Shown: positions 35,017 to 45,373, counted from the first letter of the stretch. The stretch: 64,000 nt of DNA from Anastatus disparis (GCA_017163975.1 JAFFSR010000092.1:261001-325000); one strand, 5' to 3'. Made by a program: numbers and translations. The notes: generated by a model from the letters alone, not told the origin.

Positions 35017-35187
35017 TTAAGCACGTAATTTTCCACCAGAAGCTCTTATTTTTAAGCCTTGGCTTTTTAAAAACTGAATTTTCTGCCGTGTTAATACTTT
35101 GACTTGTCGATGATGACTAATGTTCGAATGCCATCTTGATTTACTTATGTGTCCTTTGTTATTTTTATTGTTATAAACTACTCCCAT
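35017..35187 (-). CDS. Small basic protein (56 aa) between capsid and penton genes
   Basis: ATG at 35187, stop at 35017-35019, no internal stop. The protein is rich in Lys, Arg, His and Asn (starts MGVVYNNKNNKG, ends RASGGKLRA), with no hydrophobic segment. It sits 22 bp upstream of the capsid start and 3 bp downstream of the penton-like gene on the same strand, as part of the late-type gene row. A small basic ORF in this position looks conserved in arthropod relatives, from memory. It could bind packaged DNA; that is inference. Confidence 0.6.
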   Translation of the reverse strand: MGVVYNNKNNKGHISKSRWHSNISHHRQVKVLTRQKIQFLKSQGLKIRASGGKLRA

Positions 35188-35190
35188 TTT

Positions 35191-35877
35191 TTATACTGAT
35201 TTAATATGTAACCTAACTGTAATAGTTTCCCCACGAAAGTTTATTAAATTCCCGTCTTGATCGACTATGCGCACTTGTAAATGATCTTTGCTCTTGACGA
35301 CGCCTGGAAGGTAAATGACTTGTGATGGCACTTTAATGATCTTATATCCTGGTGGGACAGCAGGAAAGAATTCATCTATCGTGTGCACTTGTTAACCGCT
35401 TATATAGGCACCAGAGACGATATTGCACTCGACTCGAAGTGCGTTAATTTTGAGGATAGCTACAGGTAAATCTGAATGATTCGTGACATCAGCAGGAAGT
35501 ACACGTTTTGCAAAGCCTAATAAAGGTCCTATCGAAAGTTCTGGTCGAAAATCAATCGGATGATTGCATTTTATTTTACTGCGAAGTGTATTATTGTTTG
35601 GTTTAATACTGATTGAGATACTTTTTGTCGTCAATGTTTCACTAAGATAGTTCTCTATATCCTCAATTTCATAACTACCAGTCGATAAAACAATTTCTTC
35701 CTGTCCAACGTGGAATAGATTACCACCCTTGTCGATATTGGGTATAGAATTGAATGTCATGAAAGCAACTAATCCGAGAACATAATTCTTGTCAGGTGAG
35801 AGTTCAATTAGTCGAAAATACTGTTCTTCTATTATAGACGATGTACCCGGAAAACTCAAAGTCAATGAATCTGTCAT
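35191..35877 (-). pseudogene. Penton-like minor capsid protein (one in-frame stop)
   Basis: Begins at Met 35877 (MTDSLTLSFPGTSS), within the same open frame as the protease. Blocks include NYVLGLVAFMTFNSIPNID, VLSTGSYEIEDIE, IDFRPELSIGPLLGF and, after a TAA at about 35389-35391, FFPAVPPGYKIIKVPSQVIY and a beta-rich end. These beta-rich features fit the single-jelly-roll vertex protein of the Polinton lineage. In this copy the protease frame reads straight into it, which may reflect a lost protease stop codon or a true fusion. About 228 codons. Confidence 0.6.
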
Positions 35878-36204
35878 GATTGTTGAACGCATAATGAACA
35901 AATACTCATCATTCTTTTCTTTATATATATCAAGAGTCTTGTTCAAAAATCTTAGACAAAGATGACCATAGTTAAAAGTATCAAAGTCTTGATACCTCTC
36001 AGGATTGTACTTGATGTTGTCTACTCTCAGATATGTCATTAAATCCAAAGGAGGTTGAAGATCACTGAAGCTATCGAAATAGACAACATCGTTTCCTCGT
36101 TTGCGATATGCTACCCAGTGCGTTCCAGGTCCATCTGCATCATCGAGATTAACAATAGCTGATTCTCTATAGTGCGGTCCATTAATAGGCATAGCATTCC
36201 TCAT
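35878..36204 (-). CDS. Adenain-like cysteine protease
   Basis: Processes capsid precursors in adenoviruses and relatives. Counting from the Met at 36204, the catalytic His lies in GTHW (residue 29), the acidic partner in VYFDSF (residue 44) and the nucleophile Cys in GHLCLRFL (residue 83), the order His-Asp-Cys of the adenain (C5) family. The same frame extends upstream without a stop to about 36339, encoding residues such as LPQRALTDADLIKYAKIL that belong to the domain. The true start is therefore upstream or non-ATG, and overlaps the 3' end of the PLA2-pX gene. Downstream it runs into the penton-like protein without a stop. No internal break seen. Confidence 0.75.
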
Positions 36205-36287
36205 GAATACTCCTCGAAAATTTGAGATTTTCAGTATTTTTGCATACTTGATGAGATCAGCATCGGTGAGTGCTCTTTGAGGTAATT

Positions 36288-37109
36288 TTACTTTGAGGAT
36301 CTTTTTTTTTTTAAAGAATTCTTTGGTTTCATCCGAAGACCAAGACCAGTTTTATATGGTTTCAAGTAAAGACCTTTACCAAGAGAAATTCCTTCCATCT
36401 TTATATTATATCTCTTATTTTCTTCCAATTGTTGTTTAGCAGCTTTGGAATCGTTTACCGCTTTAGCGATTTCAGCGGCACCTCCAGCTATGCCACCAAC
36501 AGCGCTCAAACCTGCAAAGATTGGTATAAGAAATGGTAAGAAACCTCCTACATTCTTTGGAACTGGTAAAGTACGTCGAATTTTTACATTCTTTTTACCC
36601 CCTGCTTTTTTAACAGCATTACATGCACCTCTTAGAGCTGACAAAATGGCTTTTCGAGCACATTTAGCAGAAACAATTGATTTTAATGCAGCCTTTACCA
36701 TTGTATTGAAAGTAGTAGTAGAAGGCTTCCTCCTCCTCCTACCCTTCTTCTTCATACCCATTCCGAATTTAGACTTTACTTTCATAATGTTTTTAATTGC
36801 GAATGCAGCTGCTTTTTCTCCTAAGCTAGCGTCTTTTGATGAAATTCTTTGATTAGCTTTTTCTGCTAAAATTCTATCAGAAGCGTTTCTGGCTTCTACG
36901 TTTTCACGATTCTGTGAATAAGCAATGTCGTGCTCTTTACAAGCTCTATCGAGAGGATTGATTCCTGGATCACCTCAAGCTGAACATTTAGCTAATCTTG
37001 TACCGGGTCCACAGTATTGGTAGCCGGGTATATAAAGTTCGATTGGAAGACTATTAAGAAGCTTGTTGACAAAACCGCGATCACGTCGTCGTTGTCTATA
37101 TATGATCAT
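36288..37109 (-). pseudogene. PLA2-pX virion protein (phospholipase A2 domain plus basic core domain)
   Basis: One frame from ATG 37109 (MIIYRQRRRDRG) to 36288, 273 codons, with a single TGA at 36975-36977. The N-terminal third contains a parvovirus-type phospholipase A2 signature: calcium loop YCGPGT, then GDPGINPLD and the catalytic ACKEHDIAY. The C-terminal part is basic (KKKGRRRRK, KKAGGKKNVKIRR) with a small-residue hydrophobic segment (FLPFLIPIFAGLSAVGG), like adenoviral pX/pVI-type core or membrane-lytic peptides. In relatives such proteins help the particle cross membranes. The stop falls between the calcium loop and the catalytic histidine, so this copy is disabled. It starts head-to-head, 95 bp from the ATPase gene. 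Confidence 0.75.
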
Positions 37110-37204
37110 CACACTTCGAAGACTAAATGAAGACTGAGGCGTTGGGTATAAAAGCCCTGTATTTATAGCTGGTCAAGCATTCGTACGTCAGACGTGCTGT
37201 CATA
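37110..37204. promoter_or_regulatory. Divergent promoter region between PLA2-pX and ATPase genes
   Basis: A 95-bp intergenic gap between leftward late-type genes and rightward genes. It contains GGGTATAAAAGCC (about 37146-37158) reading rightward, a good TATA-like box about 50 bp upstream of the ATPase ATG. Promoter use is inferred from position. Confidence 0.5.
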
Positions 37205-37909
37205 ATGAATGTCAAAGATCAATCCGTTAAGCTACCGATAGAAAATTTCGACACTATCGTGGAGCATGAGAAGAAATTAAAGAAGCATGGAGACTTACTT
37301 CCAAACAGTATTCGAGCTGTATTTTGCGGTCCATCAAATTGTGGTAAAACCAATAGTCTCTTAGCACTAATAACGCATCCTAATGGTCTCAGGTTTGAAA
37401 ACGTTTATGTGTACTCCAAGTCTTTGAATCAACCAAACTACAAGTTTTTGAAGGACCTTCTAGAGCCTTTAGATGGTGTACAATACTTTCCCTTTAGTGA
37501 GCACGAATCTGTTGTAGCCCCTGATAATGCGCTTCCAAATTCTGTCATGATTTTTGATGATGTAGCCTGTGAAAAACGAGATAATATCAGAGCTTACTTC
37601 TGTATGGGTAGACACAAAGATGTTGATTGTTTCTATCTCTGACAATCTTATGCTCGAATTCCAAAACATCTAGTCAGAGGCAATGTCAATTTGTTGGTGA
37701 TTTTTCGTCAAGATGACGTCAATTTGAGACACTTGTACGATGATCACAACGATTCCGACATGACTTACGCGCAATTCAAAGAATTATGCTCCAAGTGTTG
37801 GACTGATGATAAATACGGATTTTTAATGATCGACAAAGATAGTTTGATCAATTCTGGTAGATATAGAAAAGGCTTTGATTGTTTTCCTATAAATATAGTG
37901 CGCACATAG
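37205..37909 (+). pseudogene. DNA-packaging ATPase (A32/FtsK-HerA type), one stop
   Basis: Drives genome packaging into preformed capsids. Walker A is GPSNCGKT at residues 42-49. Walker B is VMIFDDV at 114-120, with an acidic residue (CE) shortly after. A sensor-like segment follows (GRHKDVDCFYL). A TGA at 37640-37642 interrupts the frame, which continues as QSYARIPKHL and NVNLLVIFRQDD to 37909. About 234 codons, the usual size. Starts 95 bp from the divergent PLA2-pX gene. The frame is otherwise intact. Confidence 0.85.
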
Positions 37910-37950
37910 TCCTAAGAAAACAATTCATCATTGTACGCTGAAGCATCAAC

Positions 37951-38784
37951 ATGGCTGACATTAGACGAAAGAAAGATGTTCTACATCAACTTGTGCAAGC
38001 ACACAACGCAGTTAAACGAAAATATAACTTGTTGAAGTTTAGAAAAGAAAATATTGAAAGAGCATTTGGCGAGACATTTAAACCTATCGTTGATCCTCTT
38101 TAGAAACTCGTTGCTACTACTGAGAAAAATAATGATTTTATACGTGACATGGCAAATAAAAAAATCATAAAAACCAATGATACTTATTCCTCCTTCTTGC
38201 AGCCTTCTTTTCCTTCCTCTTCATCAATTGATGATGATGCTATAAATACGTCATTAAACGATGCTATTCGACAAGTTGATACGGAATTTGAATCAGCTAC
38301 AAGTGAGCAGGAATTATAAAAAAAAGAAGATGATTTATTGCTTGATAATAAGTACATTAATATGTTCAATGAGGATCAATCAAAACAATTGGATAAAGTT
38401 TATGGAGTGCGCAAGGAAGGTAATAGTTACTTAATTGGTGACTCACCTCTATTTTTCGAAGATAAAAACATTCATATAAAAGATCAAAAATATCCAAGAA
38501 CTAAAGGATTGTTAGAATTGTTAATTACGAAAAATCCCGATAAAGGTCAAGTAAAAACTAATGATATGCAAAATTACAAGAAAATTCTTGAAACTACTAA
38601 TGCTCACAAACGACGCTATAGAAGTGATGAGTCTATTCGTACGCACAAAAGTAAGAAATTCGACAGTATCATTAGTCCTTTGTTTTCATTGAAAAAAAGA
38701 GGAGGATCGTTACTTCGATATAAAATTGCAATTGAAATACATTCAATTATAGAAGAGTTACGTGAAGGAGGCTATATATATTGA
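37951..38784 (+). pseudogene. Conserved Polinton protein of unknown role (two in-frame stops)
   Basis: Frame from ATG 37951 (MADIRRKKDVLHQL) to 38784, 277 codons, with TAG at 38101-38103 and TAA at 38317-38319. The N-terminus looks like a coiled coil of charged heptads. The centre has a Ser/Asp-rich linker. The C-terminal half contains YGVRKEGNSYLIGDSPLFF and YPRTKGLLELLITKNPD, which I recall as a block found in many arthropod Polinton-like sequences. It follows the ATPase by 41 bp on the same strand and probably encodes a virion component, inferred from its place between ATPase and fibre genes. The coding direction is clear; the function is not. Confidence 0.6.
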
Positions 38785-38815
38785 GGTGTTGACACCTATA
38801 CCATGCATTATCAAA

Positions 38816-39274
38816 ATGAGCGTCGATGTATTCGGACTTAATCTCAAACGAAGTGAGGGTAGTCGAGGACCTCCGGGTATTGGCTATAAACTCACAAAAG
38901 ATGGACAATACGATATAGAAAATGAGAGACTTTGTAATCTCGCATCACCTAATCAACTCAATGAAGCTGTAAATTTAGATACTTTACAGCGTATCGTACG
39001 TTTGGAAGTTCAAAAATTATTAGATTCAATATCTAGTTTGAGAAGTGATCTCAATAACCTAGATAAAATTGTAGAGGTGCATAAAGACGAGCTAGATAAA
39101 AAATTCATACAAAGCCAGTTGGAAATGGAGACTATAAAAGGAGGCATTATCACTGTTAGTGCAAAACAGTCAATCGATAACCATCGATGGAACAACGTCA
39201 TAGACTTGCAGAAGAGCTTCACAAGCCAGCACGTCGTAATTATCCTCATCGAAAGTTCGATGTGCGAGGTTTAG
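38816..39274 (+). pseudogene. Fibre-like protein, 3' truncated into the integrase
   Basis: Starts MSVDVFGLNLKRSEG at 38816, then GPPGIGYKLTKDGQYDIE, a glycine/proline-rich opening and a trimeric-fibre-like anchor. This is followed by a long amphipathic helical region (residues about 60-110, heptad pattern) typical of a coiled-coil shaft. After about 39170 the reading frame enters the integrase gene out of frame, so the last 30 residues are not genuine. The receptor-binding tip that such a protein would need is absent, pointing to a deletion at the fibre/integrase boundary. Confidence 0.55.
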
Positions 39275-40110
39275 ATGAGACTTGGCAAGCTGATTTGGTA
39301 GAGATGCAACCTTATTCTCGAGAAAACAAAGGCTACAAATACATGCTTATAGTTATAGATGTTTTTTCAAAATACGTCTGGGCTGTTCCTGTAAAACAAA
39401 AAACTGATATAGATGTTTCTGCTGCTATGAAGTCTGTATTGACAAAAGGTAGAGTGCCTAAGAATCTTCACACCGATCGAGGGAAGGAGTTCTATAATAC
39501 CAATTTCCAGAATTTTATACAACAATATAAAATCAATCTCTACTCGACGTATAGTAATCTCAAGGCGTCTATTTGCGAACGCTTCAATCGTACGATCAAA
39601 AACAAAATGTGGAAACAGTTTAGTTTACGTGGTAACTACAAGTAGATTGATATTATCTCCAATTTGATTGACAAGTACAATGATGAAAAGCATCGGACTA
39701 TTAATATGAAACCGAAAGATGTTACAGCTAAAAACAAAGCTGAAGTTCTTCGACGATTCAAGCGTAATGTTAATTTAATAGAAAAGAAACCAAAGTTCAA
39801 AGTTGGTGATAAAGTACAAGTAAGCAAGTTGAAACAAGTATTCGAAAAAGGATACACACCCAACTGGTCTACTGAAATATTTACTGCACACCGAGTTCGA
39901 AAAACAAAACCAGTTGCTTTTCTCTTGCAGGATTACAAAGATCAACCAATAGCTGGAGGTTTTTATGAACAAGAATTACAAAGTGTCGAATATCCTAATT
40001 ACAATCTTGTAGAGAAGATCCTTAGAAGACGTGGAAATGAAGTATTAGTGAAGTGGCTTGGTTTCGACAATACTCACAATAGTTGGATTAGTAAAGCAGA
40101 TGCTCAATAA
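39187..40110 (+). pseudogene. Retroviral-type integrase with chromodomain (one stop)
   Basis: Integrates the element into host DNA. Catalytic triad visible: D36 (WQADLVEM), D97 (LHTDRGKEF) and E131 (SICERFNR), with 33 residues between the last two. A TAG at 39643-39645 splits the frame. The second part carries a beta-barrel-like C-terminal domain (KFKVGDKVQVSKLKQVF, Y-TPNWSTEIF) and ends in a chromodomain (VEKILRRRGNEVLVKWLGF, then NSWISKADA). The expected N-terminal zinc-binding region is missing: sequence before 39187 belongs to the fibre-like gene, so a deletion removed it. The PARRNYP segment just before the core is typical of Polinton integrases. Confidence 0.8.
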
Positions 40111-40165
40111 GTATTTTGTAATTAATTCATAAAGAATAAAAACTTACAAATAATTCAACGTAATC

Positions 40166-40573
40166 ATGTATCGAATACAGCAAACCCGTCTTGAAAGTTT
40201 TAAAAATTGGCCTTGGAGTTTTTTAAAACCTGAAGATTTAACTACAGCAGGATTTTACTACACTGGTGAAATAGATAAAGTCCATTGCTTTGAATGTTCC
40301 ACAGAAATATGTAGATGGGAAATCGATGACAATCCACTATTAGAGCACAAAAAGTGGAATAACCGTTGTCGCTTCATCGGAGATATACCTTGTCAGAATG
40401 ATTTTGCTGAAGAAAATACCAATAGATGTAAAATTTGTCTTGATAATGAAGTAGAAGTCGCATTTATACCCTGTGGACACTGTTGTAGTTGTTATCATTG
40501 TTCATCCATTGTTAAAAAATGTGTGATTTGTAGAAAAGTTATTAATCAAAGAATTCGAATTTACTTATCATAA
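40166..40573 (+). CDS. BIR-RING inhibitor of apoptosis protein
   Basis: 135 residues, intact from ATG 40166 to the stop before 40574. One BIR domain spans about residues 8-75: the opening R-x3-F-x2-WPW, then GFYYTGEIDKVHCFEC and W-x3-D-x-P-x2-EHKKW...C, giving the Cys2-His-Cys zinc site. A C-terminal RING occupies about residues 90-130 (CKICLDNEVEVAFIPCGH, C-x2-C and C-x2-C). This BIR plus RING layout is that of baculovirus and insect IAPs, which bind caspases or IAP antagonists and act as ubiquitin ligases. Sitting between integrase and PolB in a provirus, it is probably a captured host gene used to block cell death. It is the only long gene here with no damage. Confidence 0.85.
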   Translation: MYRIQQTRLESFKNWPWSFLKPEDLTTAGFYYTGEIDKVHCFECSTEICRWEIDDNPLLEHKKWNNRCRFIGDIPCQNDFAEENTNRCKICLDNEVEVAFIPCGHCCSCYHCSSIVKKCVICRKVINQRIRIYLS

Positions 40574-40749
40574 TTTTTTTTTTAATTTGAATTTAAGAAA
40601 AATGTATTTAATAATGTATATTAAGAAATTGAAATAAAATAAACACTTTCTAAAGTTAAACATTAAATTTATTATAATGATATCCAATTTTCATTTATAC
40701 ACTCATAGCTATACACTTATTATTATATATTTACACACACATGTACACA

Positions 40750-41049
40750 CTAAACATTAGAAAATTCAAGGACTTGGCCACCTTTGTACATTATAAATAG
40801 TTTTAATTTATTTGCAGCACTCTGCATTTCCTCTAAAAACTTTAAGTCTTTTTCAAACACTTCGGACACTTTCTTAGGTAAGAATATTTGGATTTCTTGA
40901 TCCAGTTCCGCCACAATATTTAATCCATATCAAGTGTTCACCTGTCACAATTTTGTGACCGTATACAAGTTATCTTTCGTAAGTTCAGTCAACTTTTTCG
41001 TTGGAAGAAATCCTCCTCTAGCGATAGCGTTAAATTTAGAGATGTCCAT
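40750..41049 (-). pseudogene. Small OB-fold-like protein, copy B (two TGA stops)
   Basis: 99 codons from ATG 41049 (MDISKFNAIARGGFLPTKK) to TAG at 40750-40752. Two TGA codons, at about 40947 and 40932, interrupt an otherwise clean frame; both fit CGA-to-TGA changes. Blocks include LYTVTKL, NIVAELDQEIQIFLPKKV, KFLEEM and a terminal KLFIMYKGGQVLEF. It is homologous to copy A at 31813-32396. The alternating hydrophobic pattern would suit an OB-fold that binds single-stranded DNA during protein-primed replication; I cannot show this from sequence alone. It lies downstream of PolB on the same strand. Confidence 0.6.
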
Positions 41050-41107
41050 TTTATCTATAACAAGAACAAAAATTCATAGTTAAGAATAGTAGAAATTTTA
41101 ATTTAAG

Positions 41108-41250
41108 TACTATTGATACTGTATCAATACTGTATTAATGCTGTATTAATACTGTATCAATACTGTATTAATACTATATTAAAACTATATTGAAACTATA
41201 TTGAAACTATATTAATACTATATTGATACTTTATTGACACTTCATTTAAA
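41108..41250. repeat. 12-bp tandem repeat (ACTGTATTAATA type)
   Basis: About eleven degenerate units alternating ACTGTATTAAT, ACTATATTGAA and variants, in the gap between PolB and the small OB-fold-like gene. Confidence 0.75.
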
Positions 41251-41355
41251 TACTATTAAATCACTTTAAAAACTTTTTTCATAAGTTCTATCGAAAGACT
41301 TAAACAATTGGCTAAGACTAAATTATCATCAAAGAAAAAAAATACTAACCTTAAT

Positions 41356-44300
41356 TTAAGATTCGCTGGTAAAATTAAGTCTGGATCTTTTGCTACTGCC
41401 TGCTACTTCTTCGCTTGTTGACTGATGAGTTCTTTCGAGGACTTGTTGATTATCTCTTGAAGAGGCTGCAAACTGAATGATGCTAGGCCGCTCGTGCAGC
41501 TGCTCATATAGGGATCTCCCCACCTCGGCAGCAGCAATTTCTCCCACTACAAGTCTCGGCGGCTTGGCTGCGGCTACCCCTACCTCAGGTCTCGGCGGCT
41601 CGGTAGCTGCTTCCCCCACTTCTGGACTTGGAGGCTTTGCCAAGTAATGCCCCCAAGGAAGAGTGTCCGTAGTTTCTGATTGCAGATATCGTTTGTCGTC
41701 GTGGGCACTGAGAGCGATCTTCGTTTCCTTCTCAGTATACAGTTGGTGATTGCGATCTTATGTTTCGCTGTTGACGAACCTTGATCTCTTTCGTTTTCAA
41801 ACATTCGATGTAGTTGTTGAAATAGATGGTCGCTTTGACTACGGAACTCTTCACTCCCTTGGCTTTCTTTATCGTTTTCTGATTTTCAACTCTAACGCTG
41901 TACATTTTACTCCTCAGTCCAACGAATTCTAGCATGATGTTTTCGTTGCATTCATCCTTCATTAAATCAACAATTTTCTTGTTGGCCGGAGGAATGTCAA
42001 ATTGGTTGGGCTGTGGGTAGTCTGAGGTGTCGAACTCATGGATGTCCCGTTTCATTATCTTGTACATATCGATGTTGGTCATTTCGTACACCAAGCTATC
42101 AGTATCAGTGTACAATAGCTTACAATTGGCTCCATTGTTTGCTACGTTGTCCAGCATATAATCATAATGGAAGCGGTATACGAGAGTTTTGGACAAATCC
42201 AGTACAGAGAGCCCGATGTAGATAGGTTTCCTGATGCAAATCTCTGTTCGTAAGAGCTGAATAGCCACAAGATTTTCATCAAAGATGGCACTACTACTGA
42301 AGTTAGGTCTGGCAATGAGCGCCTCCGCACCATAGCGTCCTTTCCATTTACTGACGAGCTTGATGTCCACATGTTTTCGCTCGTTCTCCATGGTTTTTCC
42401 ATAAACAGCGTTGTTGAAGAGTTTGAAGAGCATCTTTTCGAACTCATTCATAGCATTTTTTCTCTTCTCGCTGTTCAAGTCAATGTATTTCTTGAGCCAT
42501 CGACTTTGATCGAATTGAAGAGCTCGATGGATTTTCTTTAGACGTAATCCATGGAGTAATGCCTGCTTCAATGCACGATAATGAAGTAAATAACGCTACT
42601 TATCATGCAAAGTTGTCATTAATTTCGTGTGTTTGGAATCTCGAGGTGCTCTGTGCTCAGCACAAAATGGCATATCCTTGTGTTTGTCGTAAAGAGATTG
42701 AGGATATTCCAAGTCCACTTCCAGTATGTAACCGAATAGATAGTCATCAGGAATATCGAAAAAGTTATATCTGTCCAGGTTATCCACCCATCTGAAGCCA
42801 CCAGATGATAATGGCTTAGTCATGGCCCAATCGTACAAGTTATTGACGTCGTAATACATTAAATATTTCTCACCTTCATTGGGATCATAGTCTTGACCCA
42901 TGTACGGATTATTCGCTTTGTCATAGCGATTGTAACACTGACTGATTCCACATCGTATACCTCGATTGATGAACATAAGCATGTCGATATCAGTCAGAAG
43001 TTCTAATTTTACCTGAGTTACTTTAACATCGCATCCCATGTCAATCCAGGAGTAGTGTAATAATGGGCAGGATCCAAGTCATATGCCTCGAGACAATTTT
43101 TTCTAAAATTCTTAAAGACTTCAGCTAGAAGCAAAACATCCGTCTTGAGATACAAATCAGAGTACTGTCCGAGTAGTGTTTGAATATTGAATGTCTGCCA
43201 AACTTGTTTTGCATGTTCATAATCTTCATCACTGGTGTGGGCCTCGTACAAGCTACTGTAAAAACTCTCTTTTGATGGAAGTTCAATTTCTTCCAGCTTG
43301 TCCAAAGACCTAACGTAGTCATACGGAAAAACACCTTTTCTCTTTAAAAGCATGATTTGATCTGTAGTAAATCCATCAGTTTGCTGGAAAACTCGATCTA
43401 CTATGTCATGTTTTTTCAAGTATGACGATAACTTGACCAACGATGAAGCCATGAACCGAAACGAGTCGATAAAGCGCAAATTAATATCAGTTCCTTTCAC
43501 AAACTTTGTAAAAGATATATATCTTTCCTTCGTTTGTGGAAGAAGCAATACTCGTCCTGGAAAACAAGTAGCGATCTCTTTTATAAAAATATGTGCATCA
43601 TAACCACTTAGGTTATGAAAGATCACTGGTATCGTGCGTGAATCTTGATATTTGATGTTGCATTCGTTGTGCGCAGGTCCTCTGTATTCTCCAGTGAGAT
43701 CACAGCGATATCTAACTTTCTTTTCTCCAGGAGTAAAAGACTTCTGACAAATATGACACAAGCGAGCACTATCGAATCTAATTCTTTGTATCATTGTTAA
43801 ATCTCTCATTGGTTTCGGATTTTTATATATATCTTGTAATTTTACAGCTAATACGTGAAGATTTTTCACGAACCACTTGGCTGGTGTTTCATCTAGTTGT
43901 TTGCTTTGTCTGTAGCTTTTGGATTCCGATAAAGTGTTATCATAGTTTAACACTTTACGAAATATCCAACACTGTAAGCCTCGTGTAACTGATGGGCGCG
44001 TTTTTGATTTTCTATTGGTTGAAGCAAGCATTCAAAATCTGCATAAACCACGAACGGCACAGGGATATTATTCGTAAAATTCTGAAATTGTAATACACTA
44101 TCCCTTTTATCAGGAAAAGTAACCTTGCATTCATTAAGATTCTCACAATCAATTACATGTGCTGCTAATTTTTCAATTGTTTTAAAATAATGCAAACATC
44201 GATCGCAAATGTGTGATTGATGCCTATATGCACTCAATTGTTTTCCTACCAATCAAGAAAGATTTTTTATCCAAACGTCGTGGTGCTTGTAGTCATTGTT

Positions 44301-45373
44301 GTCAAAAGAATCGTTATGCTGTTGTTGTTCTTCTTCTTCTTCGTTTTCATCGACATAAAACTTCTCGACTAGAAGAAGATTCATGTGCTTATTCATCTTG
44401 CAGGTTGTAACATGTCAGGTAAAACAACAAACTTATTTCCTGTCTTTTTCAAAAAATAAACGCATACGGAAATATCATTTTGTTTTTTAAAATTTAATTT
44501 GTCTTTATATTGCTTGTATGACAAAACTCTATGAGCATTTTGTTGTGCTGGATGTAAAGCTGACAGAATAGCCCACTTAAAACATTGATCATCTTTATTT
44601 TCAACATTTATACAAGCTATCTTCTTCTTAATGAAATCAGGTACTTCAACATAAGAATTGCTTCCTCTCATGGGATTCAATTTATTGATGTTAACGACTA
44701 AATTTAGTATTGCGCGCAGAGACCAGCCTGATTCCTGTTCTGCGAATTCTTCCATATCATTCCTAATGGGCTGCTCAACGTTTAATGAGAACCATTTATT
44801 AAGATTAGTTGTAGAATATATATCAGCAGTCTTTGTATTAAAATACTTTATATCATAAGTCTCTAATTCATCTTTGATAATCACAAATTCAGCTGCTAAC
44901 GTTGTATTTACTTTGAAAGCGGGATGTTCTTCAAGAGACTTATTAATTTGCGCGATCAATTCATGTTTAGCATCTTTTAAAAACCGTTGAATGTCCAGAT
45001 GCTTATGATTGGTAATAACACCAGTTTTAATCCGGTTCTCGAACGCGCCGTCAACATCTTCCCAACTGACTCTTGGGTTATTGTCAGAAGCAGTAGCAGC
45101 GCCAGAAGCAACACCATAACCAACGATTGCACCGCGATGAGCGTTCAATAACTGCAAAATGCTCTTTATCAGAGCTACAGCAGCTTGTAGTTTATGCTTA
45201 TCCGCGACAGCTAAATTCGTTGAATGACTTAAAAATTTAGAGATTTCCAGAGCCGTGTTACCAAGATCTAGCCATCTGCGTATATCCTCAGCGTCAGCTT
45301 GACCAGCCATCGTATACTGATATGATTCGAATAGCAAACGTGCTGTATACTTGAAGTACTCTGCGGTAGTCAT
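41356..45373 (-). pseudogene. Protein-primed DNA polymerase B (multiple frameshifts)
   Basis: Replicates the element. Reads leftward from Met 45373 over about 1,340 codons in at least three frames. The N-terminal region (45373-44393) ends in a block with CFKWAILSALHP, common to arthropod Polinton polymerases. A zinc-like CDRCLHYF motif follows, then the 3'-5' exonuclease: Exo I YADFEC (about 44040), Exo II FHNLSGYDAH (about 43600), Exo III YLKTDVLLL (about 43140). Polymerase motifs: A YYDVNNLY (about 42850), B NNAVYGKT (about 42415), C YTDTDSL (about 42106). Stops include TGA near 44257 and TAG at 42593-42595. Frame changes fall near 44393, 43980-44030, 43020-43040 and 41740. The tail (41643-41356) has PPSPEVGEA-type Pro/Glu repeats. 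Inactive. Confidence 0.85.

Noticed and set aside
36445..36852. 135-codon plus-strand ORF opposite PLA2-pX
   Set aside because: Antisense shadow; the minus frame has recognisable PLA2 and basic domains.
44658..44858. Short plus-strand ORFs opposite PolB (also 43403-43603, 42559-42795)
   Set aside because: Antisense to a clear polymerase reading.
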